From the NCBI GenBank assembly GCA_964551195.1, contig CAZKBI010000013.1:1-37090 (forward strand): 37,090 nucleotides of DNA, in the 5' to 3' direction. This document shows, in pieces, positions 7,351 through 15,089 of the stretch. The stretch comes from CAYZPB01 sp964551195 (GTDB lineage Bacteria; Bacillota; Bacilli; Tepidibacillales; Tepidibacillaceae). The notes below the pieces were generated by a model. It was not told the origin of the DNA, ran no database searches, and saw only the letters and a list, made by a program, of their open reading frames with translations. How positions within the stretch are numbered: position 1 is the stretch's first letter; each line of letters starts with the position of its first letter. A program made the translations under genes and the position numbers.

Positions 7351-8172
7351 TTATTTAGGAATGCGTATCTTAAACTCGTAATAATCTTCACAGTCCGACT
7401 CGATTGTTTCAACGTTTAATCCAGTCTTTTCAATCATTGCCAGAGACTCCCTAATTGTATTAATTGCAATTCTGGCGTCGCGAGAAAAAGCAAATATTCG
7501 TGGTTTGGCTCTCTGTCCTGACTTTTCTTTATTAAGCAACTGGGCAACCCTTTGCTCTGTCTGCTGAACATTTAGGTTCTTCTCAAGAATCTCCTGCAAA
7601 ACTCTCCCCTGTAAAGCCTGATCACGCAAAGGTAAAAGGGCTCTCCCATGCCTTTCCGTAATCTTCCTTTCCGCAAGCGACGACTGCACAAACTCTGGCA
7701 GATTTAACAAACGTAGTTTATTGCCAATTGTTGACTGCTTTTTGCCAAGCCTCTTCGCTAAATTTTCCTGCGTTAAGTTGTTAACCTCGATTAACTTCTG
7801 ATAAGCAAGCGCCTCTTCAATCGGAGTTAAATCTTCGCGCTGCAGGTTTTCTATCAATGCTATAGAGGCAGTGTCGTCATCGGTATAATCTTTTATGATT
7901 GCCGGAACAGTCGGTAACCCAAGTCGCATCGCTGCGCGCCAACGTCTCTCACCCGCAACCAGCTCGTAGCGATTATTTAAAATCGCGCGAACTATTATCG
8001 GTTGTATGATCCCATGAACTTCTATCGTATGACATAGTTCATCTAGTCTTTCATCATCGAACACCGTCCTTGGTTGGTGAGGATTAGGTGTTATGCTCTC
8101 CACCCTAATTTGCTCAACCCTTTCGTCCCCATCATCCTTCTGACCGATAAATCTCGAAAAATTTTCTCTCAT
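7351..8172 (-). CDS. noc: Nucleoid occlusion protein Noc (ParB paralogue)
   Basis: Noc binds its DNA sites and the membrane and blocks Z-ring assembly over the nucleoid. From ATG 8172 the protein opens MRENFSRFIGQ, matching the amphipathic membrane-targeting N-terminus of Noc (MKxSFSRFFG type). The ParB-type NPHQPRTVF and GERRWRAA motifs, then ENLQREDLTPIEEALAYQ, follow; a helix-turn-helix contains LAKRLGKKQSTIGNKLRLL. The frame extends five codons upstream, but the ATG at 8172 has GGAAGGTGAT in front and starts at the conserved region. The length of 273 is normal. The specificity helix (KKQSTIGNKLRL) differs from the ParB one (VSRPNIANHLRL) and matches Noc proteins. A perfect parS lies 30 bases upstream. 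Confidence 0.93.
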   Translation of the reverse strand: MRENFSRFIGQKDDGDERVEQIRVESITPNPHQPRTVFDDERLDELCHTIEVHGIIQPIIVRAILNNRYELVAGERRWRAAMRLGLPTVPAIIKDYTDDDTASIALIENLQREDLTPIEEALAYQKLIEVNNLTQENLAKRLGKKQSTIGNKLRLLNLPEFVQSSLAERKITERHGRALLPLRDQALQGRVLQEILEKNLNVQQTEQRVAQLLNKEKSGQRAKPRIFAFSRDARIAINTIRESLAMIEKTGLNVETIESDCEDYYEFKIRIPK

Positions 8173-8202
8173 CAGATCACCTTCCATTGTTTTTATAGAT
8201 AA

Positions 8203-8218
8203 TGTTTCACGTGAAACA
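8203..8218. promoter_or_regulatory. parS centromere site upstream of noc
   Basis: TGTTTCACGTGAAACA is a perfect consensus parS palindrome in the short gap between the rsmG stop (8220) and the noc start (8172). Confidence 0.96.
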
Positions 8219-8219
8219 T

Positions 8220-8933
8220 TTATACTAGCGGTTTTCTTGCGGGTTCCCCTGGTTTACGTGGATAACGAGTTGGGCTCCTTAACACTTTGTTAATTACTAC
8301 TATCTTGCGTCCACCACTGCCATTAGGTAGCTCTAAATCATAAACCTTCGCCCCTTGACCACCAAGCAGTTTGATTGCCGCCCTCGCTTCCTTTAGCTCC
8401 TCATTAGCCCTGCTACCCTTCATCGCCACCAGAACTCCACCAACACGGACAAAAGGTAAGGATAATTCCGCAAGTACATTCAGTCTCGCTACGGCACGAG
8501 CAACAACGATATCGTATTGCTCGCGGTGCAGCTCTGATTTCGCCAATTCTTCTGCACGTCCATGGATCAAGGTAACGTCGTCCAATCCTAACTGCCTGCA
8601 TGCTTCTTCTAGAAAAGTAACCCTCTTCTTTAGCGAGTCAAGCAAGGTTAAGTCTAAAGCGGGATAGAGTATTTTTAAAGGTATTCCCGGGAATCCTGCT
8701 CCGGCCCCAATATCAATAACTCGTTTATTGTAAAAATCTAAATAAAAACCTGGTGTTAGCGAGTCATAAAAATGTTTGATCACAACTTCCGTCGGTTCTG
8801 TAATCGTAGTTAAGTTTACTATTTTATTATACTCGATAAGCAGCTGCTTGTATTTCCTAAATTGCTCAAGTTGCTGATTATTAAGTGACAAATCATAAGG
8901 CTCTAAGTAATTGTTCAATTCGCTAATTATCAA
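8220..8933 (-). CDS. rsmG: 16S rRNA (guanine-527-N7) methyltransferase RsmG (GidB)
   Basis: RsmG methylates G527 of 16S rRNA using SAM; its loss gives low-level streptomycin resistance in several bacteria. The class I SAM fold shows the VIDIGAGAGFPGIPLKI motif I, the DSLKKRVTFLEE motif and the RAVARLNVL loop with the catalytic-site arginines. The C-terminal YPRKPGEPARKPL end is typical. The TTG at 8933 is preferred because GGAG lies eight bases upstream and the length (237) matches the family. The frame continues to another TTG at 8966 (248 residues). With either start the gene overlaps mnmG, by 11 or 44 bases, as in mnmE-mnmG-rsmG operons elsewhere. Confidence 0.95.
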   Translation of the reverse strand: MIISELNNYLEPYDLSLNNQQLEQFRKYKQLLIEYNKIVNLTTITEPTEVVIKHFYDSLTPGFYLDFYNKRVIDIGAGAGFPGIPLKILYPALDLTLLDSLKKRVTFLEEACRQLGLDDVTLIHGRAEELAKSELHREQYDIVVARAVARLNVLAELSLPFVRVGGVLVAMKGSRANEELKEARAAIKLLGGQGAKVYDLELPNGSGGRKIVVINKVLRSPTRYPRKPGEPARKPLV

Positions 8934-10818
8934 TTTTGCCGCTCCGTCCCCTACTGTTATGTTCAATATGAATAAGTAGAATCGATATATCTGCAGGAGT
9001 TACTCCAGCTATTCTTGATGCTTGCCCAATGTTTGCCGGTTGATATTCTGTCAAATTCTCTTTCGCTGCAACGGAAATTCCATTAACTGCATTATAATCA
9101 ACCCACTTGGGAATTAATTTGCTTTCTAGTCGCTTCATTTTGTCAATCTGTTGCATTTGTTTGTCTATATAGCCTGCATACTTAATCTGGATCGACACTT
9201 GTTCCTTTATTTCCTGGGAAATGTCGACATCGTTAGGTAGAAACTGCTCAAGATGTTCGTAGTTTATCTCTGGTCGCTTCAGAAGTGTCGCTAGTGCAAC
9301 CGCATTGTCAATCGGTGTTGTCCCCATCTTTTCAAGCATGGCAAGCACGTCAGCTGTTGGTCGCAGTATTTCCTGCTCCAATCTACCAATCTCCTTAGCA
9401 ATTGCAGTTTTCTTTTCTATTAATTTATTATACTGTTCTTCATTAATTAAACCAAGTTGATATCCATACTCTCTTAAGCGCAAATCTGCGTTGTCATGTC
9501 TCAGCAAAAGTCGATACTCAGCTCGCGAGGTCAATAAGCGATAGGGCTCATGAAGCTCCTTGGTGACTAGATCATCGATCAGCACTCCAATGTAGGCGTC
9601 GGCGCGATCAAGGATAAATGGTTGGCGCCCCAAAATTTTGTGCGCTGCATTTATTCCAGCAATCAATCCTTGAGCCGCAGCCTCTTCATAACCGGAGGTT
9701 CCGTTCAACTGACCTGCTGTAAACAAATTCTGGACTAGCTTTGTCTCTAAGGTTGCTTTTAGCTGGTATGGCAAAACCACATCATATTCAATCGCATAGC
9801 CTGCCCTCATAATTTCTGCTTTTTCTAAACCCGCAACTGAATGTACCATTGCTGTCTGAACGTCCTCAGGCATGCTCGTATTAAAACCTTGTAAATACAT
9901 CTCCTTAGTATTTAAGCCCTCTGGTTCGAGAAAAATTTGGTGTCGCTCCTTGTCACTGAAACGAACAACTTTAACTTCAATTGCTGGACAATAACGTGTT
10001 CCCGTACCCTCAATCATCCCTGTAAACATCGGTGCGCGTTCAAGATTATCCTCGATAATTTGATGAGTCTCAACATTAGTATAGGTTAACCAGCAAGGAA
10101 CCTGGCGTAAATTATTTTCTATATCATCGTGTGAAAAGCGAATCGCTTCAGTAGAGCCTGGTTGGATTTCCATTTCACTAAAATCAATGGTGTCATGATG
10201 CAAGCGTGGTGGCGTGCCTGTTTTAAAACGATCAAGTTTCAAGCCAAGTTCTTGTAGTGAAGAAGAAAGCTTGTTGGCAGCAATCTGGTTGTTAGGCCCG
10301 CCTTCGTAGGAGAGTTCGCCGATAATAATTTTACCCTTTAGGTAAGTGCCTGTCGTAATTACCAGCGCTTCACAAAAATATTTGGTTCCCGTGCTTGTAC
10401 ATACCCCTACCACTTTCCCATTTTTTGCCAGCACTTCATCCACCAGGGCTTGCTTTAATGTGAGATTTTCTTGACCCTCAATCGTCTCTTTCATTTTTTG
10501 TTGGTAAAGAGACTTATCTGCTTGCGCCCGTAGAGCTCGAACGGCAGGCCCCTTAGCTGTATTGAGCATACGGACTTGGATCGATGTTTGGTCAATATTC
10601 CTGCCCATCTCCCCACCTAGTGCGTCAATTTCACGCACCACATTTCCCTTAGCTGGTCCACCAATCGAAGGATTGCAGGGCATATAGGCAATCGTGTCCA
10701 AGGTTATCGTTAGAAGCAAGGTTTTAACGCCAATACGGGCAGCAGCAAGCGCCGCTTCAACACCGGCGTGTCCGGCGCCAACAACTATTAAGTCAAAATA
10801 ATTATCTTTTTGCTTCAT
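8923..10818 (-). CDS. mnmG: tRNA uridine-5-carboxymethylaminomethyl modification enzyme MnmG (GidA)
   Basis: MnmG is an FAD-dependent enzyme that, with MnmE, builds the cmnm5 group on U34 of certain tRNAs. The FAD dinucleotide-binding motif VVGAGHAGVEAALAAAR lies at about residues 12-28, followed by CNPSIGGPAKG (family signature 1, about 49-59). The second signature GTSGYEEAAAQGL is at about 372-384. The tRNA-binding C-terminal domain runs to 631, the expected length. GGGAGG lies before the ATG. It follows mnmE by 32 bases and overlaps rsmG. Confidence 0.98.
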   Translation of the reverse strand: MKQKDNYFDLIVVGAGHAGVEAALAAARIGVKTLLLTITLDTIAYMPCNPSIGGPAKGNVVREIDALGGEMGRNIDQTSIQVRMLNTAKGPAVRALRAQADKSLYQQKMKETIEGQENLTLKQALVDEVLAKNGKVVGVCTSTGTKYFCEALVITTGTYLKGKIIIGELSYEGGPNNQIAANKLSSSLQELGLKLDRFKTGTPPRLHHDTIDFSEMEIQPGSTEAIRFSHDDIENNLRQVPCWLTYTNVETHQIIEDNLERAPMFTGMIEGTGTRYCPAIEVKVVRFSDKERHQIFLEPEGLNTKEMYLQGFNTSMPEDVQTAMVHSVAGLEKAEIMRAGYAIEYDVVLPYQLKATLETKLVQNLFTAGQLNGTSGYEEAAAQGLIAGINAAHKILGRQPFILDRADAYIGVLIDDLVTKELHEPYRLLTSRAEYRLLLRHDNADLRLREYGYQLGLINEEQYNKLIEKKTAIAKEIGRLEQEILRPTADVLAMLEKMGTTPIDNAVALATLLKRPEINYEHLEQFLPNDVDISQEIKEQVSIQIKYAGYIDKQMQQIDKMKRLESKLIPKWVDYNAVNGISVAAKENLTEYQPANIGQASRIAGVTPADISILLIHIEHNSRGRSGKIDN

Positions 10819-10850
10819 CCAATAACCTCCCTTTATATTTTAAGTTTTTT

Positions 10851-12224
10851 CTATTTGCCCAGACAAAAATCTGCAAAAATCTTATCAATTAAATCCTCGC
10901 TCACTGACTCGCCGATTACTTCGCCAAGCTCTTGATAGGCTTTGCTTAAATCGATTGCTACAATATCAATCGATTGTTGTTCTCCAATCTCTTTCGCGGC
11001 ATCATTAACGCTCGTCATTGCTTGTCGCAACAGAGCAATGTGGCGCGGATTCGATAGATAGCTACTCTCTTCGCTAGTAAGCGCTCCTCCCATAACCTTC
11101 TTAACAATCATTTCTTTTAGCTCCTCTAATCCTACACCAGTAAGTAGCGATGTACTAACAAAGCTAGCGTTCTCCAGTTTGCCTTTTAACAGCTCTAAGT
11201 CAAGCTTTTTAGGTAGATCGCTTTTGTTAACGACTACAATTGTCGGCTTATCACCTATTAAATCCAAGAGCGCATAATTCTCAGAATTAATTAACTCATT
11301 ATTGCTGAATACGAGCAGTAAGAGATCGGCTTGATCGATAATCTCTTTCGAGCGCTCAACCCCTAGTTGCTCGATTATATTTTCTGTTTGCCGAATTCCA
11401 GCCGTATCAATTAATTTCAGTGGAATCCCACGTACATTTACATATTCCTCAATTACATCACGTGTAGTCCCAGGAATATCTGTTACAATGGACCGTGCTT
11501 CCTTTAAAAAGGCGTTAAGTAGTGAGGACTTACCTACATTAGGCGGGCCAATGATCGCTGTGGCTACCCCTTCACGGTAAATTTTACCCTCCTGTGCCTT
11601 TCTCAGCATCAGTTCTAGCTCCTCCTGCAATGACACAATATTCTTCTGCAAGTATCCAGCGGTAATTTCTTCTACATCGTGCTCAGGATAATCAATGTTT
11701 ACCTCAATATAGGCAAGCAGTTCGATCAGCCTTCCGCGCAGTTCAGTAACCTTTGCTGAGAGTTCCCCCTTAACCTGCTTAAGCGCTATCTCGCGCGCTC
11801 GATCAGTTTTAGCACGGATTAAATCTACAATGGCTTCGGCTTGGGTCAAATCGATACGACCATTAAGAAATGCTCGTTTAGCAAACTCTCCTGGCTCCGC
11901 AAGTCGGATGCCATTTGACAATAGTATAGCAATTATTTTGTTAGCCACTAAGAAACCACCATGGCAGTTGATTTCCACTACATCTTCACGCGTGAAACTA
12001 CGAGGCGCCCGCATAAGAGTTAACAGAATTTCGTCAACAACTTCCCCTCTCTGATCAATAAAATAGCCATAATTTAAAGTATGACTAACAGCCTCACTTA
12101 AGATAACCTTCCCCTTAAAATAGGGCTCAACTAGAGAAACAGCCTGATCACCACTTATACGGATTATTGCAATTCCGCCTTCACCAATCGGCGTAGATAT
12201 TGCGGTTATTGTGTCGAACTCCAT
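10851..12224 (-). CDS. mnmE: tRNA modification GTPase MnmE (TrmE)
   Basis: MnmE is a dimeric, potassium-activated GTPase that forms the MnmEG complex. The N-terminal folate-binding domain (about residues 1-118) begins MEFDTITAISTPIGEGGIAI. The G domain carries G1 GPPNVGKSSL (about 222-231), the G2 region PGTTRD (about 248-253), G3 DTAGIR (about 269-274) and G4 NKSD (about 334-337). The C-terminal FCLGK supplies the essential cysteine. The frame opens three codons earlier with a GTG that is part of the AGAGGTG ribosome binding site, so the ATG at 12224 is chosen (457 residues). A terminator lies between it and jag. Confidence 0.98.
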   Translation of the reverse strand: MEFDTITAISTPIGEGGIAIIRISGDQAVSLVEPYFKGKVILSEAVSHTLNYGYFIDQRGEVVDEILLTLMRAPRSFTREDVVEINCHGGFLVANKIIAILLSNGIRLAEPGEFAKRAFLNGRIDLTQAEAIVDLIRAKTDRAREIALKQVKGELSAKVTELRGRLIELLAYIEVNIDYPEHDVEEITAGYLQKNIVSLQEELELMLRKAQEGKIYREGVATAIIGPPNVGKSSLLNAFLKEARSIVTDIPGTTRDVIEEYVNVRGIPLKLIDTAGIRQTENIIEQLGVERSKEIIDQADLLLLVFSNNELINSENYALLDLIGDKPTIVVVNKSDLPKKLDLELLKGKLENASFVSTSLLTGVGLEELKEMIVKKVMGGALTSEESSYLSNPRHIALLRQAMTSVNDAAKEIGEQQSIDIVAIDLSKAYQELGEVIGESVSEDLIDKIFADFCLGK

Positions 12225-12252
12225 TACTCTCACCTCTTTATAAAATACAGAT

Positions 12253-12279
12253 AAAAAAATCCCGTTTTCACAGGATTTT
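12253..12279 (-). terminator. Terminator between jag and mnmE
   Basis: On the minus strand a 10-bp stem AAAATCCTGT/ACGGGATTTT (12270-12279 with 12256-12265, one T-G pair) encloses a GAAA tetraloop. A run of seven T follows. It comes right after the jag stop at 12288, so it ends the rpmH-to-jag transcripts; mnmE would need read-through or its own promoter, which is not evident. Confidence 0.85.
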
Positions 12280-12287
12280 GTATTAAT

Positions 12288-12917
12288 TTATTTTTTTGAA
12301 ACTACGATTCTCCGGTAAGGATCCTCACCCGTGCTTTCAGTTACAACTAGCTCGCTATCTTGCAAGGCTGTATGGATAACTTTGCGTTCCCAGGGTGTCA
12401 TCGGCTCAAGCGTAATTCTATTACCCTGACGATAAACACTGTTCTCCAATTTCTTAGCAAGGTCTTGTAAGGTGTTTTGTCTTTTCATACGATAGTTTTC
12501 TGCATCCAATACAATTCTAACTCTACCATCTCTTCGACCCTTGTTAGCAGCAATATTTGTAAGTAGCTGTAGTGAATCAATCGTCTGTCCTCTTCTACCA
12601 ATTAGAGCACCAAGTTCTTCCCCTACTATTTCTAGGATAACGTGCTCGTCCTCAGCATATCTTAAGATTTTAACGGCGGCTGAAATTTCACTAAAAATTT
12701 TCTGTAAAAATTCAATGGCCGTATCAACAGGGTCCATTTCAATCGTTTTCATCGTAACTTCTACAACTGCGTCTTTGTCACCCATTATTCCAAATAAACG
12801 TTTGCTAGGATGACTAATAATATTGATGTCAACATTATCGCTGGTTGTATTAAGTTGTTCTAAGGCAGAATAGATTGCCTCTTTTACAGTTTTTCCTGTA
12901 GCAACTATCTTTTCCAT
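12288..12917 (-). CDS. jag: RNA-binding protein Jag (KhpB, SpoIIIJ-associated)
   Basis: Jag/KhpB is an RNA-binding protein that, with KhpA, influences cell elongation and division in Gram-positive bacteria. Three domains are visible: Jag_N (about residues 1-50, with VATGKTVKEAIYSALEQL), a KH domain (about 75-150) with the GxxG loop in ALIGRRGQTIDSLQ, and a C-terminal R3H domain (about 150-209) with the RxxxH motif in ERKVIHTAL. At 209 residues it is normal. GGGGAGG lies seven bases before the ATG. It is downstream of yidC, as in most Bacillota. Confidence 0.96.
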   Translation of the reverse strand: MEKIVATGKTVKEAIYSALEQLNTTSDNVDINIISHPSKRLFGIMGDKDAVVEVTMKTIEMDPVDTAIEFLQKIFSEISAAVKILRYAEDEHVILEIVGEELGALIGRRGQTIDSLQLLTNIAANKGRRDGRVRIVLDAENYRMKRQNTLQDLAKKLENSVYRQGNRITLEPMTPWERKVIHTALQDSELVVTESTGEDPYRRIVVSKK

Positions 12918-12963
12918 ATTAAAGCCTCCCCTAGAATAATATCTTTATTGACTTCACCGCAGA

Positions 12964-13893
12964 TTATTTTTTCTTTTTCTGCGCTGTCCTTTTGGCCTGA
13001 TTACCACTTTTATTCGACTTTCTGGTCGCTTTTTCATCGTTGCTTTTAGTCAGTTGCTCCTTGCCGTCATCCTTTGGCGCAAGTTCTTTTGGAACTAGAT
13101 TACTAAGCTTCTCTATAATTGTCTCTTCTTTCTGGATGTTGCCCTTCTTGTTGCGTACTACCGGTCCCTCAACATCACGATAAACTATTAAGTTCTGAAC
13201 AAGGCCGAAAGTATTACCTACTACCCAGTAAAGTGCCAGAGCCGCCGGTAATTGCAAACCAATAAATATAATAAAAGCTGGCATCAGATATGTTAACATT
13301 TTCTGTTGTGTCTCTGCCTGTGGCGTTGTTGCAACTTGTTTAGCCGTTTTTGTCTGCGCAAAAGTTGCAATACCTGCAAGGATTGGCAGTATAACGTTAG
13401 GCTCACCTAACGGGATAGTTAGGAAGGTTGTCTGAGCAATTGCTGGATCACGCATAATCGCGTGGTATAGAGCGATCAGAACAATCATATTGACAATCAA
13501 TGGTAAACAACCAGCAAAAGGATTTGCTTTATGTTCCTTCAGCTTGTTCATGTACTCTTCATTCATTTTTGCTTTGTCGTCTTTATATTTTTCCCTGATT
13601 TTGTTTAATTCAGGTTGAATTTTATTCATAATCTTCGTGCTCTTAATCTGTTTCATCATTATAGGTAACAGTAATAGACGAATTATTAGTGTGGTGATTA
13701 CAATTGAAATACCATAGTTATCACCAAATAGTCCGGCAAAAAACTCTAATACCATCGTAATCGGGTAGACAAAAAATTTGTCCCAGGTTCCATTAGCTGG
13801 ATCAACTGGTTGACGCAAGCTCTCGGCACACCCTGATAGGAATATCATAGAAACAACTAATATGAGTAAAACTATAATTATTTTTTTCTTCAC
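12964..13893 (-). CDS. yidC: Membrane protein insertase YidC (Oxa1/SpoIIIJ family lipoprotein)
   Basis: YidC inserts and folds membrane proteins, alone or with SecYEG. The N-terminus is a lipoprotein signal with lipobox LSGC (Cys22). There follows the Oxa1-type core: the first membrane helix near residues 48-68, a cytoplasmic hairpin with KIREKYKDDKAKMNEEY (about 98-114), and further helices to about residue 235. The conserved arginine of the hydrophilic groove is in the IIRLLLLPIMMKQIKS segment. The lysine-rich tail (about 265-309) probably contacts ribosomes. The GTG start shares its first base with the last base of the yidD stop, and AAGGGG lies nine bases upstream. Confidence 0.97.
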   Translation of the reverse strand: MKKKIIIVLLILVVSMIFLSGCAESLRQPVDPANGTWDKFFVYPITMVLEFFAGLFGDNYGISIVITTLIIRLLLLPIMMKQIKSTKIMNKIQPELNKIREKYKDDKAKMNEEYMNKLKEHKANPFAGCLPLIVNMIVLIALYHAIMRDPAIAQTTFLTIPLGEPNVILPILAGIATFAQTKTAKQVATTPQAETQQKMLTYLMPAFIIFIGLQLPAALALYWVVGNTFGLVQNLIVYRDVEGPVVRNKKGNIQKEETIIEKLSNLVPKELAPKDDGKEQLTKSNDEKATRKSNKSGNQAKRTAQKKKK

Positions 13894-14129
13894 TATTTTT
13901 TTCCCCTTGTTTCTTTACTTGGTGGTACTGGGTCGAATCCGCCGTCATTAAAAGGATTACAGCGCACGATTCTTTTTAAAGCAAGCCATCCACCTTTTAG
14001 GCCGCCGTGCCTTTCTATCGCCTCTTTCCCATAAGCAGAACAGGTCGGATAGAATCTACACCTACGGGGCAGAAAAGGTGAAATATATTTCTGATATATT
14101 TCTATAATAAATATAAATATTTTATTCAT
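13893..14129 (-). CDS. yidD: Membrane protein insertion efficiency factor YidD
   Basis: A small (78-residue) membrane-associated protein that helps YidC-dependent insertion. The family signature is clear: YQKYISPFLPRRCRFYPTCS, then YGKEAIERHGGLKGGWLALKR in two parts, then RCNPFNDGGFDPVP. It has the conserved cysteines. Its ATG overlaps the rnpA stop (ATGA), and its stop touches the yidC start, so the three genes are translationally coupled. Confidence 0.96.
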   Translation of the reverse strand: MNKIFIFIIEIYQKYISPFLPRRCRFYPTCSAYGKEAIERHGGLKGGWLALKRIVRCNPFNDGGFDPVPPSKETRGKK

Positions 14130-14482
14130 TTATTGTTCCTTATTACTATACTACTCTTATTGAATAAATCAATAATGCTTCTCTTAAAGTCTTGGTAGTC
14201 CATATTAGCTGTAGGTTGTCTTGCAATTATTATTAGATCAATATTGTTCTTCAACCTTACCTCCAGCGGCAATTGGCGTACTACCTCTTTAATAAATCTG
14301 CGAATTCTATTTCGCACAACAGCATTACCAACTTTTTTACTTACGGAAATTCCAAGTCTATACTCTGGTGTTTCCTTATTATAATAAACGTAAACAACTA
14401 GCTCGCGGTTGGAAAAAGATTTTCCTCTATTATAGACACGATTAAAATCTTTTCGTCTTTTTAAGCGATGTTTTTTTTCCAT
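14126..14482 (-). CDS. rnpA: Ribonuclease P protein component
   Basis: RnpA is the protein subunit of RNase P, which removes the 5' leader of tRNA precursors. The 118-residue basic protein shows the LKRRKDFNRVYNRGKS N-terminus. The RNR signature is seen as VSKKVGNAVVRNRIRRFIKE (about residues 47-66). GGAGGGATTGGT precedes the ATG. It follows rpmH by about 100 bases, with a partial terminator between that may lower its expression relative to L34. Confidence 0.97.
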   Translation of the reverse strand: MEKKHRLKRRKDFNRVYNRGKSFSNRELVVYVYYNKETPEYRLGISVSKKVGNAVVRNRIRRFIKEVVRQLPLEVRLKNNIDLIIIARQPTANMDYQDFKRSIIDLFNKSSIVIRNNK

Positions 14483-14551
14483 ACCAATCCCTCCATCTCT
14501 GCTGGAGAAAGTACCTATCTAACAGAAATCCCTAATTAAATAAGTTTATAA

Positions 14552-14581
14552 ACAAAAATAGCCCCATAAGAGCGGCCATTT
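14552..14581 (-). terminator. Terminator or attenuator between rpmH and rnpA
   Basis: On the minus strand AAATGGCC (14574-14581) pairs with GGCTATTT (14556-14563), 8 bp with one G-T pair, around a 10-base loop and followed by TTG then TTTATAAAC. The stem begins at the rpmH stop codon. Because rnpA-yidC lie downstream with no obvious promoter, it probably acts as a partial terminator. Confidence 0.6.
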
Positions 14582-14714
14582 ATGCTGATAAAACTTTTCT
14601 ACCTTTTCTACGGCGTCCGCTTATTACTTGGCGTCCACCTTTAGTTTTCATGCGTTGACGAAAACCGTGAACCTTACTTCTTTTTCTTCTGTTTGGTTGA
14701 AATGTTACTCCCAC
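14580..14714 (-). CDS. rpmH: 50S ribosomal protein L34
   Basis: L34 is a very small basic protein of the large subunit. The 44-codon frame starts with GTG at 14714 and reads MGVTFQPNRRKRSKVHGF, then RQRMKTKGGRQVISGRRRKGRKVLSA. These are the universally conserved L34 blocks. GGGGAG lies seven bases before the GTG. The frame begins one residue pattern earlier than the usual MKRTFQP, with GV in place of KR. It is the first gene of the leftward unit, with a near-consensus promoter at 14769-14798, on the edge of oriC. Confidence 0.97.
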   Translation of the reverse strand: MGVTFQPNRRKRSKVHGFRQRMKTKGGRQVISGRRRKGRKVLSA

Positions 14715-14768
14715 TATTACACTCCCCTACATAAACATAATTATTTATATATCAAAAGACTACTAATG

Positions 14769-14798
14769 ATTTTATCAAAACAAATGGAGAGATGTCAA
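14769..14798 (-). promoter_or_regulatory. Promoter of rpmH-rnpA-yidD-yidC-jag
   Basis: A perfect TTGACA (14793-14798) and TAAAAT (14769-14774) are spaced 18 bases on the minus strand, about 55 bases upstream of the rpmH GTG. Confidence 0.75.
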
Positions 14799-14836
14799 CT
14801 TAATTAAAATAATTTAAAGATATTAAAACTAATTTC

Positions 14837-14845
14837 TGTGGATAA
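14837..14845 (-). promoter_or_regulatory. DnaA box (perfect)
   Basis: TGTGGATAA, the reverse complement of the consensus TTATCCACA. Confidence 0.85.
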
Positions 14846-14880
14846 AGACTTAAAATACGAAAACTCGTTCCCTATTTATA

Positions 14881-14915
14881 GGTTAATCCACAAATCCTTG
14901 TGTTGTGGATTAACC
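14881..14915. repeat. 13-bp perfect inverted repeat carrying two DnaA-box variants
   Basis: GGTTAATCCACAA (14881-14893) and TTGTGGATTAACC (14903-14915) are exact reverse complements around a 9-base centre. Each arm contains TAATCCACA, a one-mismatch DnaA box, in convergent orientation. Confidence 0.85.
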
Positions 14916-14958
14916 ACATCTACCACCTGTTGATATTGTGGGCATATTTCATGGACTG

Positions 14959-14987
14959 TTGATATTACAAGCTTTATCTGTTATTAT
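14959..14987 (+). promoter_or_regulatory. Promoter of dnaA
   Basis: TTGATA (14959-14964) and TATTAT (14982-14987) are separated by 17 bases, each 5 of 6 to consensus. They lie about 100 bases before the dnaA GTG. Two perfect DnaA boxes lie downstream of the -10 (15028-15036 and 15072-15080), a layout suited to autorepression. Confidence 0.65.
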
Positions 14988-15027
14988 ATAAAAAAATAGC
15001 CTGTTAATAATTACTGTGGCACTTAAC

Positions 15028-15036
15028 TTATCCACA
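15028..15036 (+). promoter_or_regulatory. DnaA box (perfect)
   Basis: TTATCCACA, exact consensus, in the dnaA leader. Confidence 0.88.
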
Positions 15037-15071
15037 GGTTGTTGATAGTTTTGTGGGTAGGTCGTGTTAGC

Positions 15072-15080
15072 TGTGGATAA
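15072..15080 (-). promoter_or_regulatory. DnaA box overlapping the dnaA ribosome binding site
   Basis: TGTGGATAA, exact consensus on the minus strand. Its last two bases are the first two of the AAGGAGG ribosome binding site of dnaA. Confidence 0.85.
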
Positions 15081-15089
15081 GGAGGAAAA

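Larger units (their letters stand above)
14819..15085. other. oriC, first DnaA-box cluster (rpmH-dnaA intergenic)
   Basis: The 375-base gap between rpmH and dnaA holds three exact TTATCCACA boxes (14837-14845 minus, 15028-15036 plus, 15072-15080 minus) and two TAATCCACA variants arranged as a perfect inverted repeat (14881-14915). It also has the direct repeat CTGTTGATATT (14927-14937 and 14956-14966), an AT-rich stretch around 14981-14997, and the rpmH and dnaA promoters. Its position between divergent rpmH and dnaA and the box density mark it as the upstream half of a bipartite origin, which also lets DnaA regulate its own gene. Confidence 0.9.

Noticed and set aside
8683..8694. ATTCCCGGGAAT, resembling a Noc-binding site
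   Set aside because: It differs from the known 14-bp Noc site at its outer positions and falls on the conserved GFPGIP codons of rsmG, which by themselves produce TTCCCGGGA.
11985..11996. TTCACGCGTGAA as a possible third parS
   Set aside because: It has two extra central bases compared with parS and lies in mnmE coding sequence.
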